Below are positions 19,130 through 29,063 of a stretch of 64,000 nt of DNA, in pieces; position 1 is the first letter of the stretch; every line of letters starts with the position of its first letter. The notes beneath the pieces were generated by a model, which worked only from the letters and a program-made list of their open reading frames with translations, made no database searches and was not told the origin of the DNA. The stretch lies in NCBI RefSeq assembly GCF_900143215.1, contig NZ_FRDM01000001.1:124001-188000 (forward strand), written 5' to 3'. Source of the DNA: Geodermatophilus obscurus (GTDB lineage: Bacteria; Actinomycetota; Actinomycetes; Mycobacteriales; Geodermatophilaceae). The translations under genes were made by a program, and so were the position numbers.

Positions 19130-20263
19130 TCAGGCCGGGGTCGGCAGGTGCTCGGCGGCGACGTGCTGTGCCAGGCGTTCGAGCAGCGGGCCGGCCTCGG
19201 CCATGCAGCGCTCGGGGTCCGGCTCGAGGTCGGTGAGCGCGGCGGCGGCGTCGATGCCGGCTTCCCGCAGCGCCGCGTCGGCCAGGTCGCGCCGCCCGCA
19301 GACGGCGACCACCACGGGGACGCCGGCCGCCCGGGCCCGCCGGGCCACGCCGACCGGCGCCTTGCCGCGCAGGCTCTGCTCGTCCAGCGACCCCTCGCCC
19401 ACCACGACGAGGTCGGCGCCGGCCACCAGCCGCTCGAAGCCGAGCAGGTCCAGCAGCAGGTCGATGCCCGGCCGCAGCTGGGCCCCGAGGACGGCGAGGG
19501 CGGCGAACCCGACCCCGCCGGCGGCGCCCGCTCCCGGCTCGTCGCGCAGGTCCTGCCCGGTGGCGTCGCCGACGGCGTCGGCCAGCCGGGTCAGGCAGCG
19601 GTCGAGGTAGGCGACGTCGTCCGGGTCGGCACCCTTCTGCGGGCCGTAGACCGCGGCGGCGCCCGAGGCGCCGGTCAGCGGGTTGTCCACGTCGCAGGCG
19701 ACGACGACCTCGGCGCCGCCCAGCGCAGCGGTGACCCCGCTGACGTCGACCCGGGCCAGCCGCTCCAGCCCCGCGCCGCCGGGCCCGACCGGTGCGCCGT
19801 CCGCGTCGAGCAGCTCGGCACCGAGGGCCTGCAGCAGCCCCGCGCCGCCGTCGGTGGTGGCGCTGCCGCCGATGCCCAGGACGACGCGGCGGGCGCCGGC
19901 GGCCAGCGCCGCGGCGACCACCTCGCCGGTGCCGCGGCTGGTGGCGGTGCGGGCCGCGGGCCGGCCACCGGGCAGCTGCGCCAACCCCGAGACGGCGGCC
20001 ATCTCCACCACGGCGACATCCCCGAGCCGGGCGTACGCGGTCTCCACCGGCTCACCGGTCGGCCCGGTCGCGGTCACCGGGACCGCCTCGAACCCGGCGG
20101 CCAGGGCGGCGGCGAGGGTGCCGTCACCGCCGTCGGCGACGGGCAGGCAGCTCACCTCGACGTCGGAGCGGCCGGCGCTGAGCCCACGCGCCACCGCCGC
20201 GGCCACCTCCGTGGCGGTCAGCGATCCCTTGAACTTGTCCGGGGCGACGAAGACGCGAGGCAC
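19130..20263 (-). CDS. glycerate kinase
   Basis: 377 residues, type II glycerate kinase (GlxK/GarK family) making phosphoglycerate from D-glycerate and ATP in the cytoplasm. Markers are VAPDKFKGSLTATEVAAAV at the N-terminus, PVADGGDGTLAAAL, GIGGSATTDGGAGLLQALGA, DVDNPLTGASGAAAVYGPQK, and the C-terminal VVGEGSLDEQSLRGKAP. It starts on a GTG, 12 nt downstream of the quinone reductase stop, so the two are probably co-transcribed. This enzyme usually serves glyoxylate/glycerate assimilation; no glyoxylate carboligase or tartronate reductase gene is nearby. Confidence 0.93.
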   Translation of the reverse strand: MPRVFVAPDKFKGSLTATEVAAAVARGLSAGRSDVEVSCLPVADGGDGTLAAALAAGFEAVPVTATGPTGEPVETAYARLGDVAVVEMAAVSGLAQLPGGRPAARTATSRGTGEVVAAALAAGARRVVLGIGGSATTDGGAGLLQALGAELLDADGAPVGPGGAGLERLARVDVSGVTAALGGAEVVVACDVDNPLTGASGAAAVYGPQKGADPDDVAYLDRCLTRLADAVGDATGQDLRDEPGAGAAGGVGFAALAVLGAQLRPGIDLLLDLLGFERLVAGADLVVVGEGSLDEQSLRGKAPVGVARRARAAGVPVVVAVCGRRDLADAALREAGIDAAAALTDLEPDPERCMAEAGPLLERLAQHVAAEHLPTPA

Positions 20264-20275
20264 TCCGCGATCCTG

Positions 20276-21289
20276 TCAGGCCGTCACGTCGACCAGCACC
20301 TTGCCGACGGCGCCGTCCTCCACCGCGCGGTGCGCCTGCGCGGTCTCGGCCAGCGGGAAGACGTGCAGCGGCAGGCCGGCGTCCGCACCGACCCGCACCG
20401 CGCCGTCCAGGACGGCGGCGTTGACGTCCTCCACGCCGATCGCCTTGGCCCGCTCCGGCTCGGTGTAGACGAGCACGAACTGCCAGCGCGCGTTGGGGGT
20501 CATCTGCGCGCGGACCGGCACGGTGACCTCCGCGCCGCCGTCGTCGGCGTACATCGCCACCGCCCCGTGCAGGCCGATCACCCGCGCGTCGACGGCGGCG
20601 TTGGCGGCGGCGGAGACCTCGACGATGGCGTCCACGCCCTGCGGTGCGACCTTGCGGACCTCGGCGACGACGTCCTGCTGGCGGTAGTCGACGACGTGCG
20701 TGGCCCCGGCCGCCGCGGCCAGCTGCGCCTTCCGCGGGCTGCTGACCGTGGCGATGACCGTCGCGTCGGCCCAGCGGGCCAGCTGGATCGCGGCGTTGCC
20801 GACCGCGCCGGCTCCGCCCTGCACGAGGACGGTGGAGCCGGTCAACGCCCCGGGCCCGAGCCGGTCGGGCAGCGACTCGGCCACGGTCAGGCAGCGGTGC
20901 GCGGTGAGGAAGGGGATGCCCAGTGCCGCGCCGAGCTCGAAGGACGGCCCGGCGCCGAGCAGCACGACCTGCCGCGCCGGGACGACGGTGTACTCGGCTG
21001 CCGTCCCGTGCGGACGCTGCCAGGCCGCCTCCCAGATCCACACCCGCTCGCCGACGAGCACGGGGTCCACGCCCTCGCCGACGGCGTCGACGGTGCCGGA
21101 GCCGTCCTGGTCCGGTACCTGGCCATCGGAGCCGGGCGGGTTCGTGCGCCGGGACTTCCAGTCGGTCGGGTTGACGCCGGAGAGGGCCAGCCGGACCCGC
21201 ACCTCACCCGGGCCGGGCTCGGGGGTGGGGCGCTCGACCAGCTGCAGGACGTCGGGGTCGCCGTTCTCGGTGTAGACGATGGCTCGCAC
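20276..21289 (-). CDS. NADPH:quinone reductase / zeta-crystallin-like MDR oxidoreductase
   Basis: 337 residues, GTG start. It is a medium-chain dehydrogenase without zinc ligands, so of the QOR subclass. An N-terminal GroES-like half (GVNPTDWKSRRTN, DQDGSGTVDAVGEGV) is followed by a Rossmann half with VQGGAGAVGNAAIQLARW around residues 150-168 and the C-terminal GKVLVDV. It is predicted to reduce quinones or enones with NADPH in the cytoplasm. First gene of a short minus-strand pair with glycerate kinase; the connection is not obvious. Confidence 0.88.
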   Translation of the reverse strand: MRAIVYTENGDPDVLQLVERPTPEPGPGEVRVRLALSGVNPTDWKSRRTNPPGSDGQVPDQDGSGTVDAVGEGVDPVLVGERVWIWEAAWQRPHGTAAEYTVVPARQVVLLGAGPSFELGAALGIPFLTAHRCLTVAESLPDRLGPGALTGSTVLVQGGAGAVGNAAIQLARWADATVIATVSSPRKAQLAAAAGATHVVDYRQQDVVAEVRKVAPQGVDAIVEVSAAANAAVDARVIGLHGAVAMYADDGGAEVTVPVRAQMTPNARWQFVLVYTEPERAKAIGVEDVNAAVLDGAVRVGADAGLPLHVFPLAETAQAHRAVEDGAVGKVLVDVTA

Positions 21290-21331
21290 CGTCCCGTCCT
21301 ACCCGGTCCCGCCCGGGCGCGCGCGGTCGGT

Positions 21332-21727
21332 TCAGGCCAGGTTGAGCTGCCAGGAGACGCCGTAGCGGTCGTTGACCCAGCCGAACCGGCGGCTGAAGCC
21401 GTGGTCGCCGAGTTCCATCAGCACTCCGCCGCCCTCGGACAGGCCCGCGAACAGCCGCTCGATCTCCTCCTCCGACGCCGTCTCGACCCAGATCGAGAAG
21501 GACGGCGTGAAGGTGAAGTCGTGGACCGGAGGGCTGTCGAAGCAGCGGAACTGCTGGCCGGCGATGGAGAAGGTGGCGCCCTGCACCGTGCCTTCGGCGC
21601 CGGGACCGTCGGCCCCCCACCGGGTGAGGTCGAGGACGCGTGCGTCGTCGAACAGCGACGTGTAGAGGTCGAGCGCCGGCCCCGCGTCGCCCTGAAACAT
21701 GAGGAATGGGATCACCTGCTTCGGCAT
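21332..21727 (-). CDS. VOC-superfamily (PhnB/DUF-type glyoxalase fold) protein
   Basis: About 131 residues from ATG 21727; an in-frame GTG at 21736 is possible, and no ribosome site favours either. The opening KQVIPFLMFQGDAGPALDLY, central FSIAGQQFRCFDS and the ending GVSWQLNLA are hallmarks of the 3-demethylubiquinone-methyltransferase-like/PhnB branch of the VOC fold. In this branch metal ligands are often lost, and function is unassigned. It stands 36 nt from the lipoprotein stop on the same strand. Confidence 0.85.
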   Translation of the reverse strand: MPKQVIPFLMFQGDAGPALDLYTSLFDDARVLDLTRWGADGPGAEGTVQGATFSIAGQQFRCFDSPPVHDFTFTPSFSIWVETASEEEIERLFAGLSEGGGVLMELGDHGFSRRFGWVNDRYGVSWQLNLA

Positions 21728-21763
21728 GGCGGTCACCGTAGGGGGAGCTGCTGACGGAAGTGC

Positions 21764-22351
21764 TCAGCCCAGTCGGTCGGCGACCGCGGCCAGGTAGTCC
21801 TCGACCCACCGGAGGTCGGGCTCGTCTCCCGTTGCGACGACGAGCACGACCACCTCCTCGGCGCGCACCAGGCGGGTCTCGCCCACTGCCGGGTCCGGTC
21901 CGGAGACCTCGGTGCGGATGGTGACGCCGCTCCACCCCGATCCGGTCCAGCCGTCCACCGTCCGGGCACCCGCGCCGCCACCGGGGGACGGCGGTGCCGA
22001 CACGCAGTCCGGGACCTCCATCGCCGCCTGACCGAGGATCGCCTCCGCGACCATCGGCGCCGACGTCGCCCACGCGTACGCGTGCAGGGTCGCCTCGTCC
22101 GAGGCGTAGCCCCTGGTCACCGGATCGCCGAGCGCAGGGTCCAGGTGGGGTGCTGGGGTACCCGGCGCCGTCGTGCAGAGCTGCCAGGGCGGCGGGGGCG
22201 GGTCGGCCGGGCGGAGGCCGGGGAGCGGGACGGACAGGGCGGCCTCGAGGTCGGGCGGCCCGCCGGGGGACGCGGTCCCCGCGACGGTCGAGGTGCAGGC
22301 GGTCAGCCCGCCGACGACCACGGCCGCGGCCCATCCCACCGCCGTCCGCAT
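21764..22351 (-). CDS. lipoprotein, function unknown
   Basis: 195 residues from ATG 22351, with GGAGG six bases upstream. The signal peptide MRTAVGWAAAVVVGGLTAC ends in a lipobox LTAC, so it is anchored in the outer leaflet by a diacylated Cys near residue 19. The mature protein has two further Cys (WQLCTTAPGT, VPDCVSAPP), a probable disulfide, and a compact alpha/beta pattern ending LRWVEDYLAAVADRLG. This is similar to small actinobacterial lipoproteins of the DUF/PknH-sensor type, but no family can be named. Divergent from the TupA-like gene. Confidence 0.8.
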   Translation of the reverse strand: MRTAVGWAAAVVVGGLTACTSTVAGTASPGGPPDLEAALSVPLPGLRPADPPPPPWQLCTTAPGTPAPHLDPALGDPVTRGYASDEATLHAYAWATSAPMVAEAILGQAAMEVPDCVSAPPSPGGGAGARTVDGWTGSGWSGVTIRTEVSGPDPAVGETRLVRAEEVVVLVVATGDEPDLRWVEDYLAAVADRLG

Positions 22352-22449
22352 CACCGTCCTCCGCCGGCAGGTGGTATCCGGCCGGAACTGGAGGCACGCG
22401 GCCCGGGCCTGCGGTTGCCGGTCGCCGTCCCGGCTGTTGGGGTTGCCAG

Positions 22450-23340
22450 GTGCTCGTCCCGCGCTCCGGCGTCCTGCCCGCGCCGGTGCGTCGGACCCTG
22501 CTGTACCGGCAGGCCACCGGGCGCCTCCCGCCGCTGCGGCGGCCGCACACCTTCACCGAGAAGCTGAACTGGCGGATCACGTTCGACCGGCGCGAGCTGC
22601 TCGCGCCCACCTGCGACAAGCTCGCGATGAAGGAGCACGCCCGGAGGTTGGCACCAGGCCTGGTGCGCGTCCCGGAGACCCTCTGGTCCGGCACCGACGT
22701 CGGCGAGCTGGCGGACGTCGACCTGCCCGGCCACTGGGTGCTCAAGCCCAACCACTCCTGCATTCGGAGGCTGTTCGGCCGCGGGCCGGCCGACGTCGAC
22801 GAGCTGCGCCGGCGCACGGCCGGGTGGGTGCGGGAGCGGTACTGGCGCAAGAGCGAGGAGTGGGCCTACCGGCGGGCGCGGCCGTGCCTGCTGGTCGAGG
22901 AGTTCGTCGGCGTCCCGGGTGTGGTGCCGGCCGACCTCAAGGTGCTCGTCGTTGGCAGCGAGCCCCGGCTGGTCGAGCTGCACACCGGCCGGGACGACCA
23001 CCACGGCACCCGGCTCTACTCCCCGGAGTGGACGCCGCTGCCCTGGACCATCGGCTACCGGCCCGGTCCGGACGCCGACCCGCCCGAGCGCCTCGACGAC
23101 CTGCTCAAGGTCGCCACGGCGCTCGCCGACGGCTTCGACATGCTGCGAGTCGACTGCTACGAGGTTGACGGTGAGCTGTGGTTCGGCGAGCTCACCCCGT
23201 ACCCGGGCGCCGGGCTGTCCCCGCTCGAGCCGGACCTCGACGCCTGGTTGGGCGAGGCGTGGACGCTGCCGCCCCCTCCGGCGCACCCGCGGCTGACCCG
23301 CGGCCATCTCCGCGGGAGTGGTCGGTTCACACCGGGGTGA
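22450..23340 (+). CDS. TupA-like ATP-grasp protein
   Basis: 296 residues from GTG 22450. The segment [17 protein letters not shown], then [35 protein letters not shown] and the late metal-binding [20 protein letters not shown] identify the ATPgrasp_TupA family. That family is named after the teichuronopeptide ligase of Bacillus and often sits in polysaccharide or glycan clusters. It probably ligates an amino acid or similar amine to a carboxylate using ATP. There is no glycosyltransferase neighbourhood here, so the substrate is open. Its end overlaps the end of fbiC by 14 bp on the opposite strand. Confidence 0.8.
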   Translation: MLVPRSGVLPAPVRRTLLYRQATGRLPPLRRPHTFTEKLNWRITFDRRELLAPTCDKLAMKEHARRLAPGLVRVPETLWSGTDVGELADVDLPGHWVLKPNHSCIRRLFGRGPADVDELRRRTAGWVRERYWRKSEEWAYRRARPCLLVEEFVGVPGVVPADLKVLVVGSEPRLVELHTGRDDHHGTRLYSPEWTPLPWTIGYRPGPDADPPERLDDLLKVATALADGFDMLRVDCYEVDGELWFGELTPYPGAGLSPLEPDLDAWLGEAWTLPPPPAHPRLTRGHLRGSGRFTPG

Positions 23341-25930
23341 TCGACAGGTCCAGCGCGCGGCGGCCCTCCTCGGAGCGGGCCGTGGCCAGCCGCTCGGCCG
23401 AGGGGGTGCCGTACTCCGTCGTCCGCTGGCGGGCCGGGCGGCCGATCGCGGCGGCCACGGCCTCCAGTTCTGCGATGGTCTTCAGCGAGCCGTTCTCGCT
23501 GCCGGCCATCCGGCTGATCGTCTCCTCCATCAGCGTGCCACCGAGGTCGTTGGCCCCGCCCTGCAGCACCGACTGCGTGCCGACCTCGCCGAGCTTCACC
23601 CACGAGGTCTGGATGTTCGGGATCCGCCCGTGCAGGAGCAACCGAGCGACGGCGTGCACCGCCCGGTTCTCCCGCACCGTCGGCCCGGGGCGGGCGACGC
23701 CGGCCAGGTAGATCGGCGAGCTGTGGTGCACGAACGGCAGCAGCACGAACTCGGTGAAGCCGCCGGTCTCGTCCTGCACCCGCGCCAGCGTGCGCAGGTG
23801 CGCCACCCAGTGGGTGGGCGTGTCGACGTGGCCGTACATCATCGTCGACGTCGTCGGGATGCCCACTCGGTGCGCCGTCGTGACGATCTCCAGCCAGGTG
23901 GCCGTCGGCAGCTTGCCCTTGGTGAGCACCCAGCGGACGTCGTCGTCGAGGATCTCCGCCGCCGTCCCGGGCACGGAGTCGAGACCCGCCTCCTTCGCGG
24001 CGGTGAGGAAGTCGGCGAACGACAGCCCCGTGCGGGCCGCGCCGTTGACGATCTCCATGGGCGAGAAGGCGTGCAGGTGGATGCCGGGCCGGCGGCGCTT
24101 CACCTCGCGGGCGAGGTCGAGGTAGGCGGTGCCGGGGAGGTCGGGGTGGATGCCGCCCTGCATGCAGATCTCGGTGGCCCCGGCCGCCCACGCCCGGTCC
24201 ACGCGCGTCCCGACCTCCTCGAGGGACAGCGTGTACGCGTCGGTGTCGGTGCGCCGCTGGGCGAAGGCGCAGAACCGGCAGCCGGTGTAGCAGACGTTGG
24301 TGAAGTTGATGTTCCGGTTGACGACGTAGGTGACGTCGTCGCCGTTGACGTCGGCCCGCACGGCGTCGGCCAGCGCGCACAGGTTCTCGAGGTCGGTGCC
24401 GTCGGCGCCCAGCAGTGCCAGGTACTCGGCGTCCGACAGCCCCGCGGGGTCGTTCTCGGCGTGGCGCAGGGCCGCGTGCACCGCCGGGTCCCCGGCGGCC
24501 AGCGCGGTCGAGTGCCCGTCGCGGGCGCTCTCGGTGCGCGAGCGCAGCTCGGCCCAGTCGCCGTAGACGGCGTCGAAGTCGCTGCGCCGGTCACCGGTCC
24601 GCCCGGTGGTGTCCACCTCGACGTGCAGGTCGGTGCGCCCGGACGACGTCCACGCCTCGTCCGGCTCCTGCCACGGCAGCCCGGCGGGCAGGCGGCCCTC
24701 CACCGCCAGCCCGTCCGGGCCGGCCAGCGCGGCGACGTGCGGGCGCACCCGCGGGTCCAGCCACGGCTCGGGGGAGAGCACGTACGGCGGCTGGACGGCC
24801 AGCCGCTCACGCAGCTCGAACCCTGCCCCGGCGGACAGCGCGGCCAGCTCGTCGGTGTGGGGCCACGGGCGCTCGGGGTTGACGTGGTCGGGGGTGAGCG
24901 GGGAGACGCCGCCCCAGTCGTCGACCCCGGCGCGGAGCAGCAGGCCGAGCTCGGCGGAGTCCGACAGGTTCGGCGGCGCCTGCACCCGCGCCTTGGGGCC
25001 GAGCAGCAGCCGGGTGACGGCGACCGCGGCCACGTACTCCTGCAGTTCGAGGTCGTCGTGCGCGGCCATCGCGGTCCGCGGCTTGGCCCGGAAGTTCTGG
25101 ACGATGACCTCCTGCACGTGCCCGTGCCGCTGTGCGGCGGCCCGGATCTGCAGGACGGCGTCGACCCGCTCGGCGTAGTCCTCGCCGATGCCCAGCAGCA
25201 CGCCGGTGGTGAAGGGGACGGCGGAGCGGCCGGCGTCCTCCAGCACCCGCAGCCGGACGGCGGGCTCCTTGTCGGGGCTGCCGAAGTGCGGGCCGCCAGG
25301 CTCCGACCACAGCCGGGTCGCGGTCGTCTCGAGCATCATCCCCATCGAGGCGGCGACGGGCTTGAGCCGCTGGATCTCCTCCCAGCTCAGCACCCCGGGG
25401 TTGAGGTGGGGGAGCAGCCCGGTCTCCTCCAGCACCCGGATCGCCATGGCGCGCAGGTAGGCCGGCGTGGAGTCGAAGCCGTGGGCCGCCAGCCACTCGG
25501 CCGCGACCGGCCAGCGGTCCTCCGGGCGGTCGCCGAGGGTGAACAGCGCCTCCTTGCAACCGAGCGCGGCACCGGCGCGGGCCACCTCGAGCACCTCGTC
25601 GGGGGACAGGAACGGTGCCTCGCCCTGCGCGCGCAACTGCCCTGGCGTGGTGACGAACGTGCAGTAGTGGCAGCGGTCGCGGCACAGGCGGGTCAGCGGG
25701 ATGAACACCTTGCGGCTGTAGGTCACCACCCCCGGCCGCCCGGCGGAGGCGAGCCCCGCGTCGCGGACCCGGCCGGCCGCGGTCAGCAGCCGGTCCAGCG
25801 GCTCACCCTCGCCCAGGCCACGGGCGTGCAGCAGCGTCTCGGCCTCGACGGCGTCCAGGGTCACCCCGCGCTCGGCGCGGGCCAGTGCGCGGCGCACGGC
25901 GGACGGCGAGGGGTTCAGCGGCTCGGTCAT
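23327..25930 (-). CDS. fbiC: bifunctional FO synthase (CofG/CofH fusion)
   Basis: 867 residues, ATG 25930. It makes the deazaflavin FO, precursor of coenzyme F420, from tyrosine and 5-amino-6-ribitylamino-uracil. Two radical-SAM domains each carry a CxxxCxxC cluster: CRDRCHYC at about residues 83-90 (CofG half) and CYTGCRFC near residue 545 (CofH half). Supporting motifs are [37 protein letters not shown] and [20 protein letters not shown]. Full-length fusions of about 850-870 residues are the actinobacterial norm. Convergent with the TupA-like gene. It implies that F420-dependent enzymes operate; an LLM flavoprotein at 35.6 kb is a candidate client. Confidence 0.97.
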   Translation of the reverse strand: MTEPLNPSPSAVRRALARAERGVTLDAVEAETLLHARGLGEGEPLDRLLTAAGRVRDAGLASAGRPGVVTYSRKVFIPLTRLCRDRCHYCTFVTTPGQLRAQGEAPFLSPDEVLEVARAGAALGCKEALFTLGDRPEDRWPVAAEWLAAHGFDSTPAYLRAMAIRVLEETGLLPHLNPGVLSWEEIQRLKPVAASMGMMLETTATRLWSEPGGPHFGSPDKEPAVRLRVLEDAGRSAVPFTTGVLLGIGEDYAERVDAVLQIRAAAQRHGHVQEVIVQNFRAKPRTAMAAHDDLELQEYVAAVAVTRLLLGPKARVQAPPNLSDSAELGLLLRAGVDDWGGVSPLTPDHVNPERPWPHTDELAALSAGAGFELRERLAVQPPYVLSPEPWLDPRVRPHVAALAGPDGLAVEGRLPAGLPWQEPDEAWTSSGRTDLHVEVDTTGRTGDRRSDFDAVYGDWAELRSRTESARDGHSTALAAGDPAVHAALRHAENDPAGLSDAEYLALLGADGTDLENLCALADAVRADVNGDDVTYVVNRNINFTNVCYTGCRFCAFAQRRTDTDAYTLSLEEVGTRVDRAWAAGATEICMQGGIHPDLPGTAYLDLAREVKRRRPGIHLHAFSPMEIVNGAARTGLSFADFLTAAKEAGLDSVPGTAAEILDDDVRWVLTKGKLPTATWLEIVTTAHRVGIPTTSTMMYGHVDTPTHWVAHLRTLARVQDETGGFTEFVLLPFVHHSSPIYLAGVARPGPTVRENRAVHAVARLLLHGRIPNIQTSWVKLGEVGTQSVLQGGANDLGGTLMEETISRMAGSENGSLKTIAELEAVAAAIGRPARQRTTEYGTPSAERLATARSEEGRRALDLSITPV

Positions 25931-25947
25931 CGCTCCCGACGCTAGTC

Positions 25948-26094
25948 GAAGGACCCCCTGCCCCCGGCCGTGGAAGGACCCCGACCTCCCCACCCTTCGC
26001 GGGCCCAGGGCGGTGCTTCGGACGGGACCGCGGCGCGCCTCGGGACGGGGCCGCCCCGGACGGGACCGCGGCGAGCCTCGGGGACGGGGTCGCC
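25948..26094 (+). repeat. degenerate palindromic-element fragments and a 38-bp tandem repeat
   Basis: GAAGGACCCC begins twice (25948 and 25973), each time followed by the 5' half of the element seen at 45509 and 57315. Next come two copies of GACGGGACCGCGGCG(C/A)GCCTCG at 26021-26055 and 26059-26094, 38 bp apart. The region separates the fbiC start from the end of the ABC permease gene. Confidence 0.6.
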
Positions 26095-26111
26095 GGGGGC
26101 GGAGGGCCCTG

Positions 26112-26960
26112 CTACAGGTCGCGGCGCTGGAAGGACAGCGCGGTCAGGCCCCAGATCACCGCGATCCACACCGCTGCCCACGCCAGGTAGGCGACGGTCA
26201 ACGAGCCGTCGCTGAGGAACGGGAACCCGGCCTCGCCCGGGCCCATCTGGACCAGGGCGATCGGGTCCTGAAAGGCGTTCATGGCCCCGCGCCACAGGCC
26301 GTCGGTGGGCAGGATGACCCGCGACACGGTGCCCACGCGCTCGACGCCCTCGTTGCCCAGGGCCCGGCCGATCCCGCCGACCACGCCGGCGACCCAGGTG
26401 GCCCCGAAGAGCCCGACCGCGACGATGCCCGACGCCATCGGGGAGACGACGCTGGAGAGCAGCAGAGCCAGCGTCAGCAGCACGACGGTCTGGGCCGCGA
26501 GCAGCGCGAGCCCCCCGGCGGGTGAGGGTGGCCAGTAGCCGACCGCCGCGCGGACGACCAGGATCTGGGCGAGGCCGGCCAGGACCACGTAGCCGGAGCC
26601 GAAGGCCACCAGACCCAGCCACTTGCCGAGCAGGACGGCCGAGCGGCGGACCGGGCGGGCGAGCATCGCCAGCGCCTGCCCCGACTCGACCTCGCCGGCC
26701 AGCGTGGGCCCGGCGAGGAACGCCGTGCCGATCGCCGCGATGAGGCTGAACCCGAACATGATCAGGTTGAGCAGCACCGAGGCCACGAGGCGGGCCTCAC
26801 CGCTGGTCATGGTGCCCAGCTCGGTGTCCAGGCCGATCAGCTTCGAGAAGCCCCAGCCGCTGAGCGCGAGCAGCGCGACCGTCAGGATCAGCAACGCCCA
26901 GACGACCCGCCGACGGAAGGCCTCCCGCAGGGTGAGCCCGGCGACGGTCAGCGCGGTCAT
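26112..26960 (-). CDS. ABC-2 type transporter permease
   Basis: 282 residues with six hydrophobic helices. The N-terminal [20 protein letters not shown], a loop with [20 protein letters not shown], then [20 protein letters not shown] are typical of ABC-2 permeases of the NosY/CcmB-like type. It starts within the last four bases of the ATPase gene (ATGA overlap), so the two form one exporter. The substrate is unknown. Position downstream of an ECF sigma/anti-sigma pair suggests envelope-stress-linked export; that is inference. Confidence 0.88.
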   Translation of the reverse strand: MTALTVAGLTLREAFRRRVVWALLILTVALLALSGWGFSKLIGLDTELGTMTSGEARLVASVLLNLIMFGFSLIAAIGTAFLAGPTLAGEVESGQALAMLARPVRRSAVLLGKWLGLVAFGSGYVVLAGLAQILVVRAAVGYWPPSPAGGLALLAAQTVVLLTLALLLSSVVSPMASGIVAVGLFGATWVAGVVGGIGRALGNEGVERVGTVSRVILPTDGLWRGAMNAFQDPIALVQMGPGEAGFPFLSDGSLTVAYLAWAAVWIAVIWGLTALSFQRRDL

Positions 26961-27973
26961 CGGTTCGCCTCCTCGTGACCGGCTCCGTCGTGGGCGGGCT
27001 CGTCGTGCCGGAGGACGGCGAGCAGGCGCTCCTCGAGACTGATCCGCACCGGCTCGACGGCGTGCACCCGGACACCGAGGCCGACGAGGTCGCGCACCAG
27101 GTCGGGCACGGTGACGCCGTCGTCGTCCGCCGGGAGCTGGACGGTGAACCAGTCACCGCTCCGCGTCAGCGACCCGGCGGCCCGCAGCCGCTCCTCGGCT
27201 CGGCCCTCCGCACCGACCAGCCGCAGCCGCACCTCGCGCTGGCCGAGCAGCTCCGCCAGGGTGCCCGAGGCGGCCACCCGGCCCTGGTCGAGGATGACCA
27301 CCCGGTCGCACACGCGCTCCACCTCGCCGATGAGGTGGGAGTTGAGCAGCACGGCCACGCCGCGCGACTTCAGCGAGAGCACGATGTCGCGGACGTCGAC
27401 GCGGCCCAGCGGGTCCAGCGCGCTGGTCGGCTCGTCGAGGACGACGAGCTCGGGCCGGGCGACCAGCGCGACGGCGAGCCCGAGCCGCTGCTGCATGCCC
27501 TTCGAGAAGCCGCCGACCCGGTCGCCCGCGCGGTCGCCGAGGCCGACGAGCGCCAGGCACTCCCGCCGCCCGGCAGCCGGGACCGGCACCCGGGCCAGCC
27601 GGACGTGCAGGTCCAGCACCTCGGCCGCGGTCAGCCACGGCTGGTAGCGGAACAGCTCGGGCAGGTACCCGACGGCGCTGCGGGACCGCGGGTCGGTGGC
27701 CCGCCGTCCCAGCAGCAGCACCTCGCCGGCGTCGGGCCGCACGAGGCCCAGCAGCATCTTGATGACGCTGGTCTTCCCGGCGCCGTTGGGACCGAGCAGG
27801 CCGAGCACCTCCCCCCGGGCGACCGAGAACGAGACGTCGTCGACGGCGGTCCGGCGTCCGTACCGCTTGCGCAGGCCGGAGCACCAGACCGCCGGGGACG
27901 GCGGCAGACCGGCGAGCTCGTCGGCTCCCGATCCCGGGGCCCCGGGACGCGCGGCGGCGGTGTCGGAGGTCAT
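26957..27973 (-). CDS. ABC transporter ATP-binding protein
   Basis: 338 residues from ATG 27973; a GTG at 28006 would overlap the anti-sigma gene and is less likely. Walker A LLGPNGAGKTSVIKML, signature FSKGMQQRLGLAVAL, Walker B LVVLDEPTSALDPLGR and the His switch LLNSHLIGEVERV are all intact. The N-terminal 35 residues are Ala/Gly/Pro-rich linker, and a C-terminal domain of about 100 residues follows the ATPase. It powers the adjacent permease at the inner face of the membrane. It lies only 20 nt from the anti-sigma stop, so it is likely in the same transcript. Confidence 0.92.
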   Translation of the reverse strand: MTSDTAAARPGAPGSGADELAGLPPSPAVWCSGLRKRYGRRTAVDDVSFSVARGEVLGLLGPNGAGKTSVIKMLLGLVRPDAGEVLLLGRRATDPRSRSAVGYLPELFRYQPWLTAAEVLDLHVRLARVPVPAAGRRECLALVGLGDRAGDRVGGFSKGMQQRLGLAVALVARPELVVLDEPTSALDPLGRVDVRDIVLSLKSRGVAVLLNSHLIGEVERVCDRVVILDQGRVAASGTLAELLGQREVRLRLVGAEGRAEERLRAAGSLTRSGDWFTVQLPADDDGVTVPDLVRDLVGLGVRVHAVEPVRISLEERLLAVLRHDEPAHDGAGHEEANR

Positions 27974-27992
27974 CCCGGGGACGGTAGCGGCG

Positions 27993-29063
27993 TCAGCGGA
28001 GCTCACGGGCGACCGACAGCAGCTCCTCGGCGCTGAGCGACCCGGCCACCCCGGTCATCACGCCGTCCTCCACCCAGACCACCGCGGCGATGAGGCCGTC
28101 GCGGGAGCTGAGCACGGTGGCCTCGGCGCCGCCGACGTCCGCCGTGGAGCTGGTCACCAGTTCCGCCGGGACGGGCAGGGGCAGGGTGGCGGCGTCGGCG
28201 GAGAGGTCGCGCAGCTGGTCGGCCAGACCGTCGGGCAGGCCCGGCAGGGACAGCAGGTAGTCGCGGACGGTCTCGAACGGCACGCCGGACGAGTAGACGG
28301 TGGGCGCCACCACGCGGGCGACGACGAGCGTCGGCACACCGGTGGGCTGGGACCAGACCGCCGCGACGCCCGGACCGGCCTCGATCCGCAGCGTGCTCCC
28401 GTCCAGTCCGGCGGGCGGGGGCGGCAGGACCTCGCCCTCGACGGCCGCCGCCTGCGCGGCCTCCTCGGCCGAGAAGGTGAACGTCGCGCCGACGGTGCCG
28501 GCCGCCTGGTAGGCCGGTTCCCCGGTCACGCCCTCGGGCAGCGCGGCGACCTCGGGGACGGCCAGACCGGTGCGCTCCCGCGCGGTCGCGGCATCGGCCA
28601 CCTGCTCGGTGCCGGGCTCCTGGGTGACCTCGAGGTCGCCGTAGGCGGAGAGGTCGGGCAGCTGGACGAGCTCGGTCGAGGTGACCTCGATCGGGTCGAC
28701 GCGCTCGGTCTGGAAGATCGGCAGCCAGTCGTTGGCCGCCGCCACCCCGGCCCCGGTCATGAGCAGGACCGCGCTGAGGGCCGCGACGGCGGGACGGCGC
28801 ACCGTCGCGCCCCACCGGCCGCGGGCCACGCGCGCCCGCCGCGCCGGCGTCGCCGGGGTGGTCGCCAGCCGGGACCAGGCGGCATCGGTGTCGACGGCGC
28901 CGGGCGTGGTCAACGCGGCACCGACGAGCCGCGCCTCGGTGCGTGCGGTGTCCACCGCGCGCAGGCAGGCCGGGCAGCCGACGACGTGGGCGCGGTCGGC
29001 GTCGGTCACGCCGGCCGGCTCGTCGACCAGTCGGCGCAGGACGCCCTCACTCGGGTGACGCAT
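27993..29063 (-). CDS. zinc anti-sigma factor with extracellular domain
   Basis: 356 residues. The N-terminal anti-sigma zinc site HVVGCPAC (His26, Cys30, Cys33) is followed by a transmembrane helix (AVAALSAVLLMTGAGVAAAN, about 90-110). A roughly 240-residue extracytoplasmic domain, rich in Ala/Pro and ending LLSVARELR, follows. It should hold the ECF sigma factor at the membrane and release it on an envelope signal or proteolysis. Its start overlaps the sigma gene by 17 nt, the usual coupling of such pairs. The external part resembles the sensor region of RsgI/DUF4367-like proteins but is not firmly assignable. Confidence 0.88.
   Translation of the reverse strand: MRHPSEGVLRRLVDEPAGVTDADRAHVVGCPACLRAVDTARTEARLVGAALTTPGAVDTDAAWSRLATTPATPARRARVARGRWGATVRRPAVAALSAVLLMTGAGVAAANDWLPIFQTERVDPIEVTSTELVQLPDLSAYGDLEVTQEPGTEQVADAATARERTGLAVPEVAALPEGVTGEPAYQAAGTVGATFTFSAEEAAQAAAVEGEVLPPPPAGLDGSTLRIEAGPGVAAVWSQPTGVPTLVVARVVAPTVYSSGVPFETVRDYLLSLPGLPDGLADQLRDLSADAATLPLPVPAELVTSSTADVGGAEATVLSSRDGLIAAVVWVEDGVMTGVAGSLSAEELLSVARELR

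Noticed and set aside
22351-23307. 318-codon minus-strand frame
   Set aside because: Shadow of the TupA-like ATP-grasp gene, which has clear family motifs on the plus strand.
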